The translations under genes were made by a program, and so were the position numbers. Of a stretch of 64,000 nucleotides of DNA, positions 1 to 8,161 are shown one piece after another. Each line of letters starts with the position of its first letter. The stretch's first letter is position 1. The notes under the pieces were generated by a model. The model did no database searches and was not told where the DNA came from. It worked only from the letters and a program-made list of their open reading frames with translations. Location: NCBI GenBank assembly GCA_944386565.1, contig CALXBO010000004.1:1-64000 (forward strand), in the 5' to 3' direction. This DNA is from an uncultured Ruthenibacterium sp. GTDB lineage: Bacteria > Bacillota > Clostridia > Oscillospirales > Ruminococcaceae.

Positions 1-1
1 T

Positions 2-877
2 TCAGTCCCGCGTCGAGGCGAGGAAGAACAGCGCCACCGTGCCGGGGCCGGAGTGCGCGCCGATCACCGGGCCGATGGGATTCGTATAGATGTCCTTCGT
101 GCCGAAGCGCGCGCGGATCTTGTCCGCCACGTAGTTCACGTCGGCCTCGCAGTCGCCGTGGCTGATAAACACGGTCTGATGTTCGTTGTCCACGCCGGTC
201 TTGGCCATGTGCTCCACCAGAGCGTCGAGGCTCGCGCGGCGTCCGCGCACCTTTTCCATCGGGATGAGGTGGCCCTCGTCGTCCACGTGCAGCACCGGCT
301 TGATCGAGAGCATCGTGCCGAAGAACGCCGCCGCGCCGGACACGCGCCCGCCGCGCTTGAGGTGGTTCAGGTCATCCACCGTGAACCAGTGCGCCAGCTT
401 CAGGCGGTTTTCCTCCACCCACGCGGCCACTTCCTCGGCGCTCTTGCCCTTGTCGCGCTCTTTGCACGCGAGATAGACCATCAGTCCCTCGCCCATCGAC
501 GCGCCCAGCGTGTCGACGACGATCACCTTGCGCTCGGGGTATTCCTCGCGCAGGTCCTCAAAGGCGAGGCGCGCGGCGTTGTATGTGCCGGACAGGCCGG
601 ACGAGAACGCGAGGTACAGCACGTCCGTGCCCGCCTTCAGATACGGCTCTACAAATTCGCGCAGCGTCTCGCCGTTGATCTGGCTCGTGGTGGGCATGCT
701 GCCCGCACGCACGCGTGCATAAAAATCCTTCGACGACAGCTCCGCCTCGTCGGGTGTGTTGTGATATGTTTTACCGTCCAGAACGAACGTCATCGGGATG
801 ACGTCCACATCCATTTCCTTGACCAGTTCGGGAGAAAGGTCCGTCGTGGAGTCTGTGATGATGCGATATTGAGCCAT
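2..877 (-). CDS. degV: DegV family fatty-acid-binding protein
   Basis: A complete 291-residue DegV protein. The family binds a single fatty acid and in Firmicutes supplies it to the FakA kinase for phospholipid synthesis; fakA is not in this window. The N-terminus (YRIITDSTTDL) and the GGRVSG and SHGDCEAD stretches are typical DegV signatures, and the length is normal for the family (about 280-290). An AAAGGAGG ribosome binding site lies just upstream of the ATG. The gene is monocistronic or last in a unit: the VanY-like gene upstream is co-directional, with a separate promoter between them. The family assignment is secure; the physiological ligand is not visible. Confidence 0.93.
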   Translation of the reverse strand: MAQYRIITDSTTDLSPELVKEMDVDVIPMTFVLDGKTYHNTPDEAELSSKDFYARVRAGSMPTTSQINGETLREFVEPYLKAGTDVLYLAFSSGLSGTYNAARLAFEDLREEYPERKVIVVDTLGASMGEGLMVYLACKERDKGKSAEEVAAWVEENRLKLAHWFTVDDLNHLKRGGRVSGAAAFFGTMLSIKPVLHVDDEGHLIPMEKVRGRRASLDALVEHMAKTGVDNEHQTVFISHGDCEADVNYVADKIRARFGTKDIYTNPIGPVIGAHSGPGTVALFFLASTRD

Positions 878-906
878 GATAGCCCTCCTTTCCGCTTATA
901 CGCAAT

Positions 907-912
907 AGTATA
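907..912 (-). promoter_or_regulatory. Extended -10 promoter of degV
   Basis: On the minus strand TATACT is preceded by TGC, an extended -10 about 30 bases before the degV start. The -35 region is poor. A perfect 10-bp inverted repeat (876-885 and 930-939) brackets this promoter; one arm overlaps degV's start codon and the end of its ribosome binding site. Confidence 0.5.
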
Positions 913-953
913 GCACAAAACAGACCGTCGGGCTATCATTTTTTTCCAAATTG

Positions 954-1853
954 TCAGGCAGCGAGGTATTCCTCCAGCGTGCTGCCCCCGCTCATGATGG
1001 CCTCGGCGGCCTCTTTGCCCACGTAGCGGAAGTGCCACGGCTCGTACGTCACGCCCGTCACGCCCTCCTTGCCCTCGGGGTAGCGCTCGATGAAGCCGTA
1101 CTCCGCGCAGTGCTCGCGCAGCCACTCGTAGTGCTGCGTGTCCGCGAACGCGGTCGTCAGGTCGGTGTTCGATGCATACCAGTTTGCCGACACGATGTCC
1201 GCCGCGAGGCCGAGGTTGTGCTCCGACGTGCCGGGACGCGCCACATAGCGCGCGGCCTGCTTTTCGGCCTCCTCCTGCGGGAAGCCCTCCTCCATGAACG
1301 CCGCCGTCTTGCGGCGGAACAAGGCGTCCTGACGCTCCACGCTGCGGTAGGCCGACACTAAGTAGAGCTTGCAGCCCGCCGCCTCGGCGTCGCGCAGCAT
1401 GGCCTCCAGCGCGTCGGCCGCGCGCACGTCGAACTCGCGGTTCTCATACCCCGGAATGGCGCGCGTCTCGACCGAGAAGCCCTCGGGAAGAGGGCTTTCG
1501 GCACTGACGAGACGCAGCGCCCACTCGGATTCGGCCTCGGCGGCCGCCGCCTTGGACGCGTCGCTCATCGCATTCGACATACTGCTCGTCGCATTGTCCA
1601 TCATGCTCGAGGCGTTGCTGCGCACGTCGCTCATCGCGCCGGACACAGCGCTTTTGGCGTCGCTCATCGCCCCGGACATACCGCTCTTCGCGTCGCTCAT
1701 CGCGCCCGACGCATCGCTCATCGCATCCGACATCATACCGGACGACGAAGAGGGCGCCATCGAGGAAGAGCTGTCGTCGCGCGCGCCGAAGCACGCGGTG
1801 AACGAGAACACACACAACGTCAGAAGAACACAGATCCATGTCAGTTTCGGCAA
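954..1853 (-). CDS. VanY-like D-Ala-D-Ala carboxypeptidase lipoprotein (M15B)
   Basis: 299 residues. It has a hydrophobic leader ending in a lipobox (FTAC, Cys21), so it is probably a membrane-anchored lipoprotein acting on peptidoglycan outside the cell. Residues about 40-100 form a repetitive Met-Ser-Asp-Ala rich linker. The C-terminal half is an M15B peptidase: SAYRS near 167, SEHNLGLAAD (zinc ligands His212, Asp219) and EPWHF (His274). The family trims the terminal D-Ala of stem pentapeptides. There are no van resistance genes nearby, so this is a housekeeping wall enzyme rather than a glycopeptide-resistance gene. Translation appears to start at TTG (1851-1853), with GGGAG 9 bases upstream; no in-frame ATG fits the leader. 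That ribosome binding site sits inside the 3' arm of the rsmE terminator. Confidence 0.9.
   Translation of the reverse strand: MPKLTWICVLLTLCVFSFTACFGARDDSSSSMAPSSSSGMMSDAMSDASGAMSDAKSGMSGAMSDAKSAVSGAMSDVRSNASSMMDNATSSMSNAMSDASKAAAAEAESEWALRLVSAESPLPEGFSVETRAIPGYENREFDVRAADALEAMLRDAEAAGCKLYLVSAYRSVERQDALFRRKTAAFMEEGFPQEEAEKQAARYVARPGTSEHNLGLAADIVSANWYASNTDLTTAFADTQHYEWLREHCAEYGFIERYPEGKEGVTGVTYEPWHFRYVGKEAAEAIMSGGSTLEEYLAA
1554..1736 (-). repeat. Degenerate 33-bp coding repeats (MSDA linker)
   Basis: About five to six imperfect units encode roughly 11 residues each around a Met-Ser-Asp-Ala core (for example GAMSDAKSGMS, GAMSDAKSAVS). They lie between the lipobox and the catalytic domain of the VanY-like protein. 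Small and charged residues with periodic Met/Ala suggest an extended helical spacer. Such tracts can change copy number by slippage. Confidence 0.8.
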
Positions 1854-1894
1854 AATACAAAACTCCCTTTCGCCCGCAGCGGGCGGAAAGGGAG
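1853..1894 (-). terminator. Terminator of mgsA-prmA-rsmE, overlapping the next RBS
   Basis: Arms 1863-1870 and 1887-1894 (CTCCCTTT/AAAGGGAG) extend with CGCCCGC/GCGGGCG into a long stem. On the minus strand it is followed by TTTTGTATTTT. The distal arm supplies the AAAGGGAG ribosome binding site of the VanY-like gene, so read-through RNA would fold that site away. A second 9-bp hairpin (1902-1924) lies between it and the rsmE stop. Confidence 0.75.
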
Positions 1895-1949
1895 CGTCAG
1901 TGCGCCGCCCGGACAGGGCGGCGCTCGGCGGCGGTTCCGGCGCGGCGGT

Positions 1950-2672
1950 TCATTGTAAATTGCCGGTCAGAGCCATGACGACGGACAGCGCCGCGAGGGG
2001 CGCCGTCTCACAGCGCAGGATGCGCGGGCCGAGCCCGACGGGCAAAAAGCCCGCCGCAGCGGCCTTTTCCGCTTCCTCGCGGGAAAAACCGCCCTCGCTG
2101 CCCGTCACGATCGCCACGCTGTGCGCCGTGTCTTTGAGCCGGCTATGTAGGGGAGCGCCGCCCGCCTCGTCGCAGAAGAGCACCGTGTCGCACGCCGCCG
2201 CGTCGCGCAGCATCTCGTCGAACGACAGCGGCATCGCCACCTCCGGCACGCGCCCGCGGCCGGACTGCTTCGCCGCCTCGAGCGCGACGCGCTGGTAGCG
2301 CACATTCTTCTTCTCCTCGTTCTTGGGCGCGGCCACGCAGTACCGGCTGAAAAACGGCACGACGCGCACGGCGCCCAGTTCGGTCGCCTTCTGGATGATG
2401 GTCTCGAGCTTATCCTGCTTCGGATAGCCCACATACAGTGTGACCGCCGTGTGCGGCTCGGATTCACTCGGATGGCTGGAAATAATATCCATCTCGACGC
2501 GCTCCTTGCCGGCCAGACGCACACGGCAGGCGTAGTCTGTGCCGAGGCCGTCGCACACGGTCACGTCGTCGCCCGCCTTTGCGCGCAGCACGACGGCCAG
2601 ATGATGCGCGTCCGCGCCGTTCAGATACGCCGAACCGTCCGCGATGTCGGTCGTGAAATAGCGGTGAGGCAT
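1950..2672 (-). CDS. rsmE: 16S rRNA m3U1498 methyltransferase RsmE
   Basis: 240 residues, full length for RsmE. This SPOUT-class enzyme methylates N3 of U1498 in 16S rRNA using SAM. The knotted C-terminal SAM site is visible: GSEGGFSREE followed by LGPRILRCETAPLAAL. The N-terminal PUA-like part begins MPHRYFTTDI. It is the last gene of an operon with mgsA and prmA, 36 bases after prmA. The prmA-rsmE pair usually sits directly behind dnaJ in Firmicutes; here dnaJ is about 7 kb away on the same strand. Confidence 0.95.
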   Translation of the reverse strand: MPHRYFTTDIADGSAYLNGADAHHLAVVLRAKAGDDVTVCDGLGTDYACRVRLAGKERVEMDIISSHPSESEPHTAVTLYVGYPKQDKLETIIQKATELGAVRVVPFFSRYCVAAPKNEEKKNVRYQRVALEAAKQSGRGRVPEVAMPLSFDEMLRDAAACDTVLFCDEAGGAPLHSRLKDTAHSVAIVTGSEGGFSREEAEKAAAAGFLPVGLGPRILRCETAPLAALSVVMALTGNLQ

Positions 2673-2708
2673 GGTGTCCCTCCTGAATACAGAATATGTT
2701 CGCCCGCG

Positions 2709-3620
2709 TCAGCGCGCGCAGACAAAGCAGACCCAGCCGTTCTTGCGCTTGGTCTCGGTCAGCGTGAAGCCCGCGGACTCGAGCGCCGCGGCCACCTCGG
2801 CCTCGCGCTCGTTGATGACGCCGCTCGCCATGAACACGCCGCCCTCTTTCAGCAGCGGTGCGGCGGACGGGGCCAGCGCCTTGATGGCGTTTGCCACAAT
2901 GTTCGCGCAGATCACGTCGTACGTTCCCGTCGCTTTGTCGGACAGATCGCCCACGAGCACCGTCAGACGGTCGGCCACGCCGTTCAGCGCGGCGTTTTCG
3001 CCCGCCGTGCGCACGCACATCGGGTCGATGTCCACGCCCTCGGCGCTCGCCGCGCCGAGTTTCAGCGCCGCGATGGCGAGGATGCCCGAGCCCGTGCCGA
3101 TGTCCAGCACGCGCTCGCCCCCGCGGATGCACGCGTCGAGCGTCTCAAGGCACAGCGCCGTCGTCTCGTGCGTGCCCGTGCCGAATGCCATGCCCGGGTC
3201 GAGCGTCAGCGTGATGCGGTCGGTGGGATAGTCCTCCCAGCTTGGAACGATGGCGAGACGCTCACCGATGTCCATCGCGTGGTAGTACTGCTTCCACGCC
3301 GTCTCCCAGTCCTCCTGCTCGACGCCCTCGCTCGACAGGGAATAGGGGATTTCCGCGCGCGTGAAGCGCTCGTGCACGAGCTGCGCGATCTCGGCGGCGT
3401 TCTCCTCCGGCGAGAGGTACATGTGCACGATCACTTCGTCGCGGGACTTGTTCACGAGGTCGGCCTCGATCAGATCAACGTGCGCGATGGCCTCCACCTC
3501 GGCCTCGAGGTCGCGGTAGTCTTCAATATAAATGCCGCCGGAGGCGATGCTCGTCGCAGCGGCCTCGGCGTTTTCGGCGTACCGCGCCGGGACGGTGATG
3601 CGGATGTCGGTCCATTCCAT
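2709..3620 (-). CDS. prmA: Ribosomal protein L11 methyltransferase PrmA
   Basis: 303 residues. This SAM-dependent enzyme trimethylates ribosomal protein L11. It carries the PrmA signature GMAFGTGTHETT, the class I SAM motif VLDIGTGSGILAIAALKLGA and the catalytic-region motif DVICANIVANAI. The N-terminal L11-recognition domain is present (starting MEWTDIRI). It lies 3 bases downstream of mgsA and is probably translated from the same mRNA. Confidence 0.96.
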   Translation of the reverse strand: MEWTDIRITVPARYAENAEAAATSIASGGIYIEDYRDLEAEVEAIAHVDLIEADLVNKSRDEVIVHMYLSPEENAAEIAQLVHERFTRAEIPYSLSSEGVEQEDWETAWKQYYHAMDIGERLAIVPSWEDYPTDRITLTLDPGMAFGTGTHETTALCLETLDACIRGGERVLDIGTGSGILAIAALKLGAASAEGVDIDPMCVRTAGENAALNGVADRLTVLVGDLSDKATGTYDVICANIVANAIKALAPSAAPLLKEGGVFMASGVINEREAEVAAALESAGFTLTETKRKNGWVCFVCAR

Positions 3621-3623
3621 AGT

Positions 3624-4952
3624 TTATTTCTCCTTTTTGTGTTCCTGTTTCCATGCCAGAACGGCGTCGAGCCGCTGCTTTGCGCGCGCCTCATTTCCTC
3701 GTTCCGTGGGTTCGTAATAGCGTTTCCCCGCGAGCGACGGCGGCAGGCAGTCCATCGCGGCCACGCCGTCGGCGGTGTCGTGCGCATAGACGTAGCCCTT
3801 GCCGTAGTCGAGCTCCTTCATCAGTTTCGTCGGCGCGTTGCGCAGGTGCAGCGGCACCGGTTCGTCGAGCATCGACAGCGCGTCGCGCTTGGCGCGCTCG
3901 TAGGCGACGTACACCGCGTTCGACCGCGGCGCGAGCGAGAGATAGATCACCGCGTGCGCGAGGTGGATGTTGCACTCGGGCATCCCGAGAAAGTGGCATG
4001 CCTGATAGGCCGCCACGCACAGATCGAGCGCGCGCGAGTCGGCGAGGCCGATGTCCTCCGTCGCAAAGCGGATGAGCCGCCGCGCGACGTACAAGGGGTC
4101 CTCGCCCGCCTCGAGCATCCGCGCCAGCCAGTACACGGCGGCGTCGGGGTCGGAGTTGCGCATCGACTTGTGCAGCGCCGAGATGAGGTTGTAGTGCTCC
4201 TCGCCGTTCTTGTCGTAGAGAAGGGACTTCTTCTGCGTGCACTGCTCGACGAGCGCTGTGTCCACGACGGTCTTGTCCCCCTCGCGGCGGCCGTTGAGCA
4301 CCGCCATCTCCAGCGTGCCCAGCGCCGTGCGCGCGTCGCCGTTCGCAAAGCGGGCGATCATCGCGTACGCCTCGTCCGCGACCTCCACCTTCTGCATGCC
4401 GAACCCGCGCTCGTCCGTCACGGCGCGGCGGCACAGGCCCTCGATCTCCTCCGCCGTCAGTGCGTTCAGCACGAACACCTTGCAGCGCGACAGAAGCGCC
4501 GCGTTGATCTCGAACGACGGGTTTTCCGTCGTCGCGCCGATCAGCGTGATGCTGCCCTTTTCCACGAAGGGGAGAAACGCGTCCTGCTGGGCCTTGTTGA
4601 AGCGGTGGATCTCGTCGACGAACAAAATCGTCTTGCCGCCGAACGCGCGCGCTTCCTCGGCCTGCTTCATCACGGCGCGGATCTCCTTCGTGCCGCTCGT
4701 CACGGCCGAAAAATCCACGAATTCGGCTTTTGTCTTGTGTGCGATGATGCGTGCCAGCGTCGTTTTCCCGACGCCCGGCGGCCCCCAGAAGATCATCGAG
4801 GGCACGGCGTCGGCCTCGATCATCGCGCGCAGCACGCACCCCGGCGCGAGCAGATGGCTCTGCCCGGCGAATTCCTCCAGCGTGCGCGGGCGCATCCGGC
4901 TCGCCAGCGGCTGCGAGAGCAGCGGCGGGGCGAACATCGACTGCTGTTCCAT
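3624..4952 (-). CDS. rarA: Replication-associated recombination AAA+ ATPase MgsA/RarA
   Basis: 442 residues, the normal size for RarA/MgsA (Mgs1/WRNIP1 family). This clamp-loader-like AAA+ ATPase acts at stalled replication forks. It shows Walker A GPPGVGKTT, a Walker B/sensor region with DEIHRFNKAQQDAFLPFVE, and GATTENPSFE. The C-terminal tetramerisation region includes the typical HLAHAVIYLSLAPRSNAVY. It is the first gene of the rarA-prmA-rsmE operon, with a good promoter upstream at 5018-5046. Confidence 0.95.
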   Translation of the reverse strand: MEQQSMFAPPLLSQPLASRMRPRTLEEFAGQSHLLAPGCVLRAMIEADAVPSMIFWGPPGVGKTTLARIIAHKTKAEFVDFSAVTSGTKEIRAVMKQAEEARAFGGKTILFVDEIHRFNKAQQDAFLPFVEKGSITLIGATTENPSFEINAALLSRCKVFVLNALTAEEIEGLCRRAVTDERGFGMQKVEVADEAYAMIARFANGDARTALGTLEMAVLNGRREGDKTVVDTALVEQCTQKKSLLYDKNGEEHYNLISALHKSMRNSDPDAAVYWLARMLEAGEDPLYVARRLIRFATEDIGLADSRALDLCVAAYQACHFLGMPECNIHLAHAVIYLSLAPRSNAVYVAYERAKRDALSMLDEPVPLHLRNAPTKLMKELDYGKGYVYAHDTADGVAAMDCLPPSLAGKRYYEPTERGNEARAKQRLDAVLAWKQEHKKEK

Positions 4953-5017
4953 CAGACTCCCTCCCAGAAAGCGCGGATATGCGTTTTTTGGCAGAACGCG
5001 CGTTCCGCCTTTTCCAT

Positions 5018-5046
5018 ATTATACTCTATTTTAATAGCGCATCCAA
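5018..5046 (-). promoter_or_regulatory. Sigma-A promoter of rarA-prmA-rsmE
   Basis: On the minus strand: -35 TTGGAT (5041-5046), 17-base spacer, -10 TATAAT (5018-5023). It is divergent from the adhE promoter, with a weak Rex-like sequence (5070-5087) between them. Confidence 0.75.
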
Positions 5047-5069
5047 GCCCCCGTCCGGTCCGGAAAAGA

Positions 5070-5087
5070 TTGTGAATGAATTGTCAA
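5070..5087 (+). promoter_or_regulatory. Weak second Rex-like site
   Basis: TTGTGAA-TGAA-TTGTCAA. The left half matches the Rex consensus TTGTGAA exactly; the right half differs at two bases from TTCACAA. It lies about 50 bases upstream of the stronger Rex site, between the divergent rarA and adhE promoters. Confidence 0.35.
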
Positions 5088-5136
5088 AGTGCACAAAAAG
5101 TGCCGGGAAACGATAGCACATTCGTCGGTCTGACGA

Positions 5137-5165
5137 TTGATAAACTTTTAACAATAGGGTACAAT
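5137..5165 (+). promoter_or_regulatory. adhE promoter with overlapping Rex operator
   Basis: -35 TTGATA (5137-5142), 17-base spacer, -10 TACAAT (5160-5165). The 18-mer TTGATAA-ACTT-TTAACAA (5137-5154) matches the Rex consensus TTGTTAA-N4-TTAACAA with one mismatch and covers the -35 box. Rex is the NADH/NAD+-sensing repressor known to control adhE in clostridia, so binding here would block RNA polymerase until NADH accumulates. The rex gene is not in this window. Confidence 0.75.
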
Positions 5166-5249
5166 AAGGACAAGCAAAGACCCAAAGGGATCACGCACAA
5201 AGAGAACGTTTTATCTGCACTATGCAAACAGAAATGGGAGGATCACACC

Positions 5250-7880
5250 ATGGCAGAGCAGAAAGAAAAGAAAACGCCGGTCGAGACGGTCGAGAACAAG
5301 GAAAACGAAGTCAAGACCATGATCGACGGCCTTGTGGAGCGCGCTCAGGTCGCGCTGCATGAGTTCCTGGCGCTGGATCAGGAGCAGATCGACCACATCG
5401 TGCACGAGATGGCGCTCGCCGGCCTCGACAAGCATCAGGAGCTGGCGCGCATGGCCGTTGAGGAGACGGGCCGCGGCGTGTACGAGGACAAGGTCATCAA
5501 GAACATGTTTGCCACCGAGTACATCTGGCACGACATCAAGAACGAGAAGACCGTCGGCATCCTCGACGAGAACGAGATGGAAGGCTACGTCGAAGTGGCC
5601 GAGCCTGTGGGCGTCATCTGCGGCGTCACGCCGACGACGAACCCCACGTCCACCACGATGTTCAAGTGCCTGCTGGCCGTCAAGACCCGCAACCCCATCA
5701 TCTTCGGCTTCCATCCGTCCGCTCAGAAGTGCTCCGCGGAAGCTGCGCGCATCGTCTATGAGGCGGCTGTCGCGGCGGGCGCTCCGAAGAACTGCATCCA
5801 GTGGATCGACAAGCCGTCCATCGAGGCGACGGGCGCCCTGATGAATCATCCGGGCGTTGCCACCATCCTCGCCACCGGCGGCCCCGGCATGGTGAAGGCC
5901 GCGTACTCCTGCGGCAAGCCGGCTCTGGGCGTCGGCCCGGGCAACGTGCCGTGCTACATTGAGAAATCGGCCGACCTGCACCGCGCGTGCACCGACCTGA
6001 TGATGTCCAAGACCTTCGACAACGGCATGATCTGCGCCTCCGAGCAGGCCGTCATCGTCGACAAGGAGATCGCCAAGGACTTCGAAGCCTACATGAAGGC
6101 GAACAACTGCTACTTCCTGAGCGCCGAGGAGACGGAGACCCTGTCCAAGTACATGTTCCCCGACCCCAACAAGGGCGTGTTTGCGCCGGTCGTCGGCAAG
6201 AGCGCGAACTGGATCGCCGAGCAGGCGGGCCTGAAGGTCCCCGAGAAGACGAAGATCCTCATCGCTCCGCTGGACCACCCCGATTCCAACCACCCGCTCG
6301 CCAAGGAGAAGCTGTCTCCGGTGCTGGCGTACTTTGTCTGCAACAGCAAGCAGGAGGGCTTTGACTTCGCCAACCGCATGCTGGAGCTGGGCGGCCTCGG
6401 CCACTCCGCCGTCATCCACACGGGCAACATGGAGATCGCGGACGAGTACGGCATCGCCATGCGCGTCGGCCGCATCATCGTGAACAGCCCGTCTTCGCAG
6501 GGCGCCATCGGCGACATCTACAACACGAATACGCCGTCGCTGACGTTGGGCTGCGGCTCCTACGGCAAGAACTCCGTGTCGCAGAACGTCACGACTGTCA
6601 ACCTCATCAACAAAAAGCGCATTGCGAAACGGAGAGTCAATATGCAGTGGTTCAAAGTGCCGCCCAAGATCTACTTTGAGGAGGACTCCATCCAGTATCT
6701 GGAGAAAATGGAGGACATCTCCCGCGCGTTCATCGTGACGGACCCCGTCATGGTGAAACTGGGTAACGTGGACAAGGTGCTGTACTACCTGCGCAAGCGC
6801 GAGCAGTACTGCCACTCCGAGATTTATTCCGACGTTGAGAGCGATCCGTCCGTCGAGTGCATCATGCGCGGCGTCGACGCCATGCGCGCCTTCCAGCCGG
6901 ACGTCATCATCGCCATCGGCGGCGGTTCCGCCATCGACGCGGCCAAGGGCATGTGGCTGTTCTACGAGCACCCCGAGACCAGCTTCGACGGCCTGCGCCA
7001 GCGCTTCCTCGACATCCGCAAGCGTGCCTTCAAGTTCCCGAAACTGGGCAAGAAGACCAAGCTCGTCGCCATCCCGACGACCTCCGGCACGGGTTCCGAA
7101 GTCACCAGCTTCTCCGTCATCACGGATAAGAAGAACGGCAACATCAAGTACCCGCTCGCCGACTACGCCCTCACACCGGACGTCGCCATCATCGACCCGC
7201 AGTTCACCCGCACCATGCCGAAGAGCATCGTCGCCGACACCGGTCTCGACGTTCTGACGCACGCCATCGAGGCGTATGTCTCCGTCATGGCGAACGACTA
7301 CACCGACGGTCTGGCGCTGCACGCGATCGAGATGGTGTTCACCTACCTCGAGAAATCCTACAACGGCGATCCTCTCGCCCGCGAGAAGATGCACAATGCC
7401 TCCTGCATCGCCGGCATGGCCTTCACGAACGCGTTCCTCGGCCTGAACCACTCCATGGCCCATAAGCTCGGCGGCGAGTATCACATCCCGCACGGCCGCG
7501 CCAACGCCATCCTGATGCCGTATGTCATCGCGTACAACGCCACGAAGCCGACGAAGTTCGCCGCCTTCCCGAAATACAAGGAGTATGTGGCTGACGAGCG
7601 CTATGCCAAGATCGCCCGCCGCGTGGGCCTGTGCGACGCCAAGACCTCCACGGCCGACGCTGTCGCGGCTCTCATCAAGGCCATTGAGGACCTGATGCGC
7701 GCCACCGACCGCCCGATGTCCATCAAAGCGTGCGGCATCTCCGAAGCCGAATTCATGAGCAAGCTCGAAGAGCTGTCCTACAAGGCGTTCGAGGACCAGT
7801 GCACCACCGCCAACCCCGTGTACCCCCTCGTCACCGAGATCGAGGATCTGTACAAGAAAGCCTTCTACGGCAAAGAGTGA
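5250..7880 (+). CDS. adhE: Bifunctional acetaldehyde-CoA/alcohol dehydrogenase AdhE
   Basis: 876 residues, standard AdhE length. The N-terminal aldehyde dehydrogenase domain (to about residue 450) reduces acetyl-CoA to acetaldehyde; its catalytic Cys is in [10 protein letters not shown] (about Cys262). The C-terminal iron-dependent alcohol dehydrogenase domain makes ethanol; it has [13 protein letters not shown] and the iron-binding region [20 protein letters not shown]. The pair regenerates two NAD+ per ethanol. I start at ATG 5250, with GGGAGG 8 bases upstream; the open frame extends further back but through promoter sequence. It is monocistronic between a Rex-type promoter and a strong terminator. 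Confidence 0.97.
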   Translation: MAEQKEKKTPVETVENKENEVKTMIDGLVERAQVALHEFLALDQEQIDHIVHEMALAGLDKHQELARMAVEETGRGVYEDKVIKNMFATEYIWHDIKNEKTVGILDENEMEGYVEVAEPVGVICGVTPTTNPTSTTMFKCLLAVKTRNPIIFGFHPSAQKCSAEAARIVYEAAVAAGAPKNCIQWIDKPSIEATGALMNHPGVATILATGGPGMVKAAYSCGKPALGVGPGNVPCYIEKSADLHRACTDLMMSKTFDNGMICASEQAVIVDKEIAKDFEAYMKANNCYFLSAEETETLSKYMFPDPNKGVFAPVVGKSANWIAEQAGLKVPEKTKILIAPLDHPDSNHPLAKEKLSPVLAYFVCNSKQEGFDFANRMLELGGLGHSAVIHTGNMEIADEYGIAMRVGRIIVNSPSSQGAIGDIYNTNTPSLTLGCGSYGKNSVSQNVTTVNLINKKRIAKRRVNMQWFKVPPKIYFEEDSIQYLEKMEDISRAFIVTDPVMVKLGNVDKVLYYLRKREQYCHSEIYSDVESDPSVECIMRGVDAMRAFQPDVIIAIGGGSAIDAAKGMWLFYEHPETSFDGLRQRFLDIRKRAFKFPKLGKKTKLVAIPTTSGTGSEVTSFSVITDKKNGNIKYPLADYALTPDVAIIDPQFTRTMPKSIVADTGLDVLTHAIEAYVSVMANDYTDGLALHAIEMVFTYLEKSYNGDPLAREKMHNASCIAGMAFTNAFLGLNHSMAHKLGGEYHIPHGRANAILMPYVIAYNATKPTKFAAFPKYKEYVADERYAKIARRVGLCDAKTSTADAVAALIKAIEDLMRATDRPMSIKACGISEAEFMSKLEELSYKAFEDQCTTANPVYPLVTEIEDLYKKAFYGKE

Positions 7881-7896
7881 TCCCTTTGCGACAGGA

Positions 7897-7932
7897 CGCG
7901 CCGCGGTTTTCCGCGGCGCGCCCTTTTTTTTT
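7897..7932 (+). terminator. Intrinsic terminator of adhE
   Basis: Perfect 10-bp stem CGCGCCGCGG/CCGCGGCGCG with a TTTT loop, followed by a run of nine T. Confidence 0.92.
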
Positions 7933-7943
7933 CGGCGCGGGGC

Positions 7944-7972
7944 TTTTCAAACCGCACCGGATGTGCTATGAT
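7944..7972 (+). promoter_or_regulatory. Promoter of the folT transcript
   Basis: TTTTCA (7944-7949), 17-base spacer, TATGAT (7967-7972) with an upstream TGC (extended -10). Transcription would start just ahead of the riboswitch P1 stem. Confidence 0.65.
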
Positions 7973-7988
7973 TAAGGCGCTCAATACA

Positions 7989-8090
7989 GGCAGAGTAGGA
8001 CGCCGCGCGTCAAGTGCCGCTGTGACGGGGAGTTGCACAGCGGACGAAAAGCCGGAAAGGCTTGCGGTGCGCCGTCCGCATCCCGCTGCC
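7989..8090 (+). ncRNA. Tetrahydrofolate (THF-I) riboswitch aptamer
   Basis: The segment matches the THF-I layout. Terminal P1 is GGCAG (7989-7993) with CTGCC (8086-8090), followed by AGAGTAGG, GCGTCAAGTG, GGGGAGTTG, ACGAA and GCGGTG blocks in the expected order, then GCATCCCGCT before P1 closes. Two internal helices are clear: CCGCTGTG/CACAGCGG (8017-8024 with 8036-8043) and AAGCC/GGCTT (8050-8062). GGACG/CGTCC closes the central helix. The downstream gene is an ECF folate S component, the most common target of this class. Confidence 0.85.
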
Positions 8091-8122
8091 GCAAAGAATG
8101 TTTTGCGCGCCGGAAAACGCAG

Positions 8123-8161
8123 GGCCTCCTTTGTGGCAACGCCAACAAAGGAGGTCTTTTT
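8123..8161 (+). promoter_or_regulatory. Riboswitch expression platform: RBS-sequestering hairpin
   Basis: Arms 8123-8134 (GGCCTCCTTTGT) and 8145-8156 (ACAAAGGAGGTC) form 12 pairs with one G-T. The 3' arm contains the complete AAGGAGGT ribosome binding site of folT, 7 bases before its ATG. Five T follow, so the hairpin could also terminate transcription. Ligand-stabilised folding would hide the ribosome binding site. Confidence 0.8.

Noticed and set aside
954..1853. Part of a vancomycin-resistance cluster because of the VanY-like domain
   Set aside because: No vanHAX or vanRS neighbours; M15B carboxypeptidases are common housekeeping enzymes.
2451..5075. 874-codon open frame on the plus strand
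   Set aside because: Antisense to rarA, prmA and rsmE with shadow-type composition and no domain.
5220..7493. 757-codon open frame antisense to adhE
   Set aside because: AdhE on the other strand has complete catalytic motifs and promoter/terminator; this frame has none.
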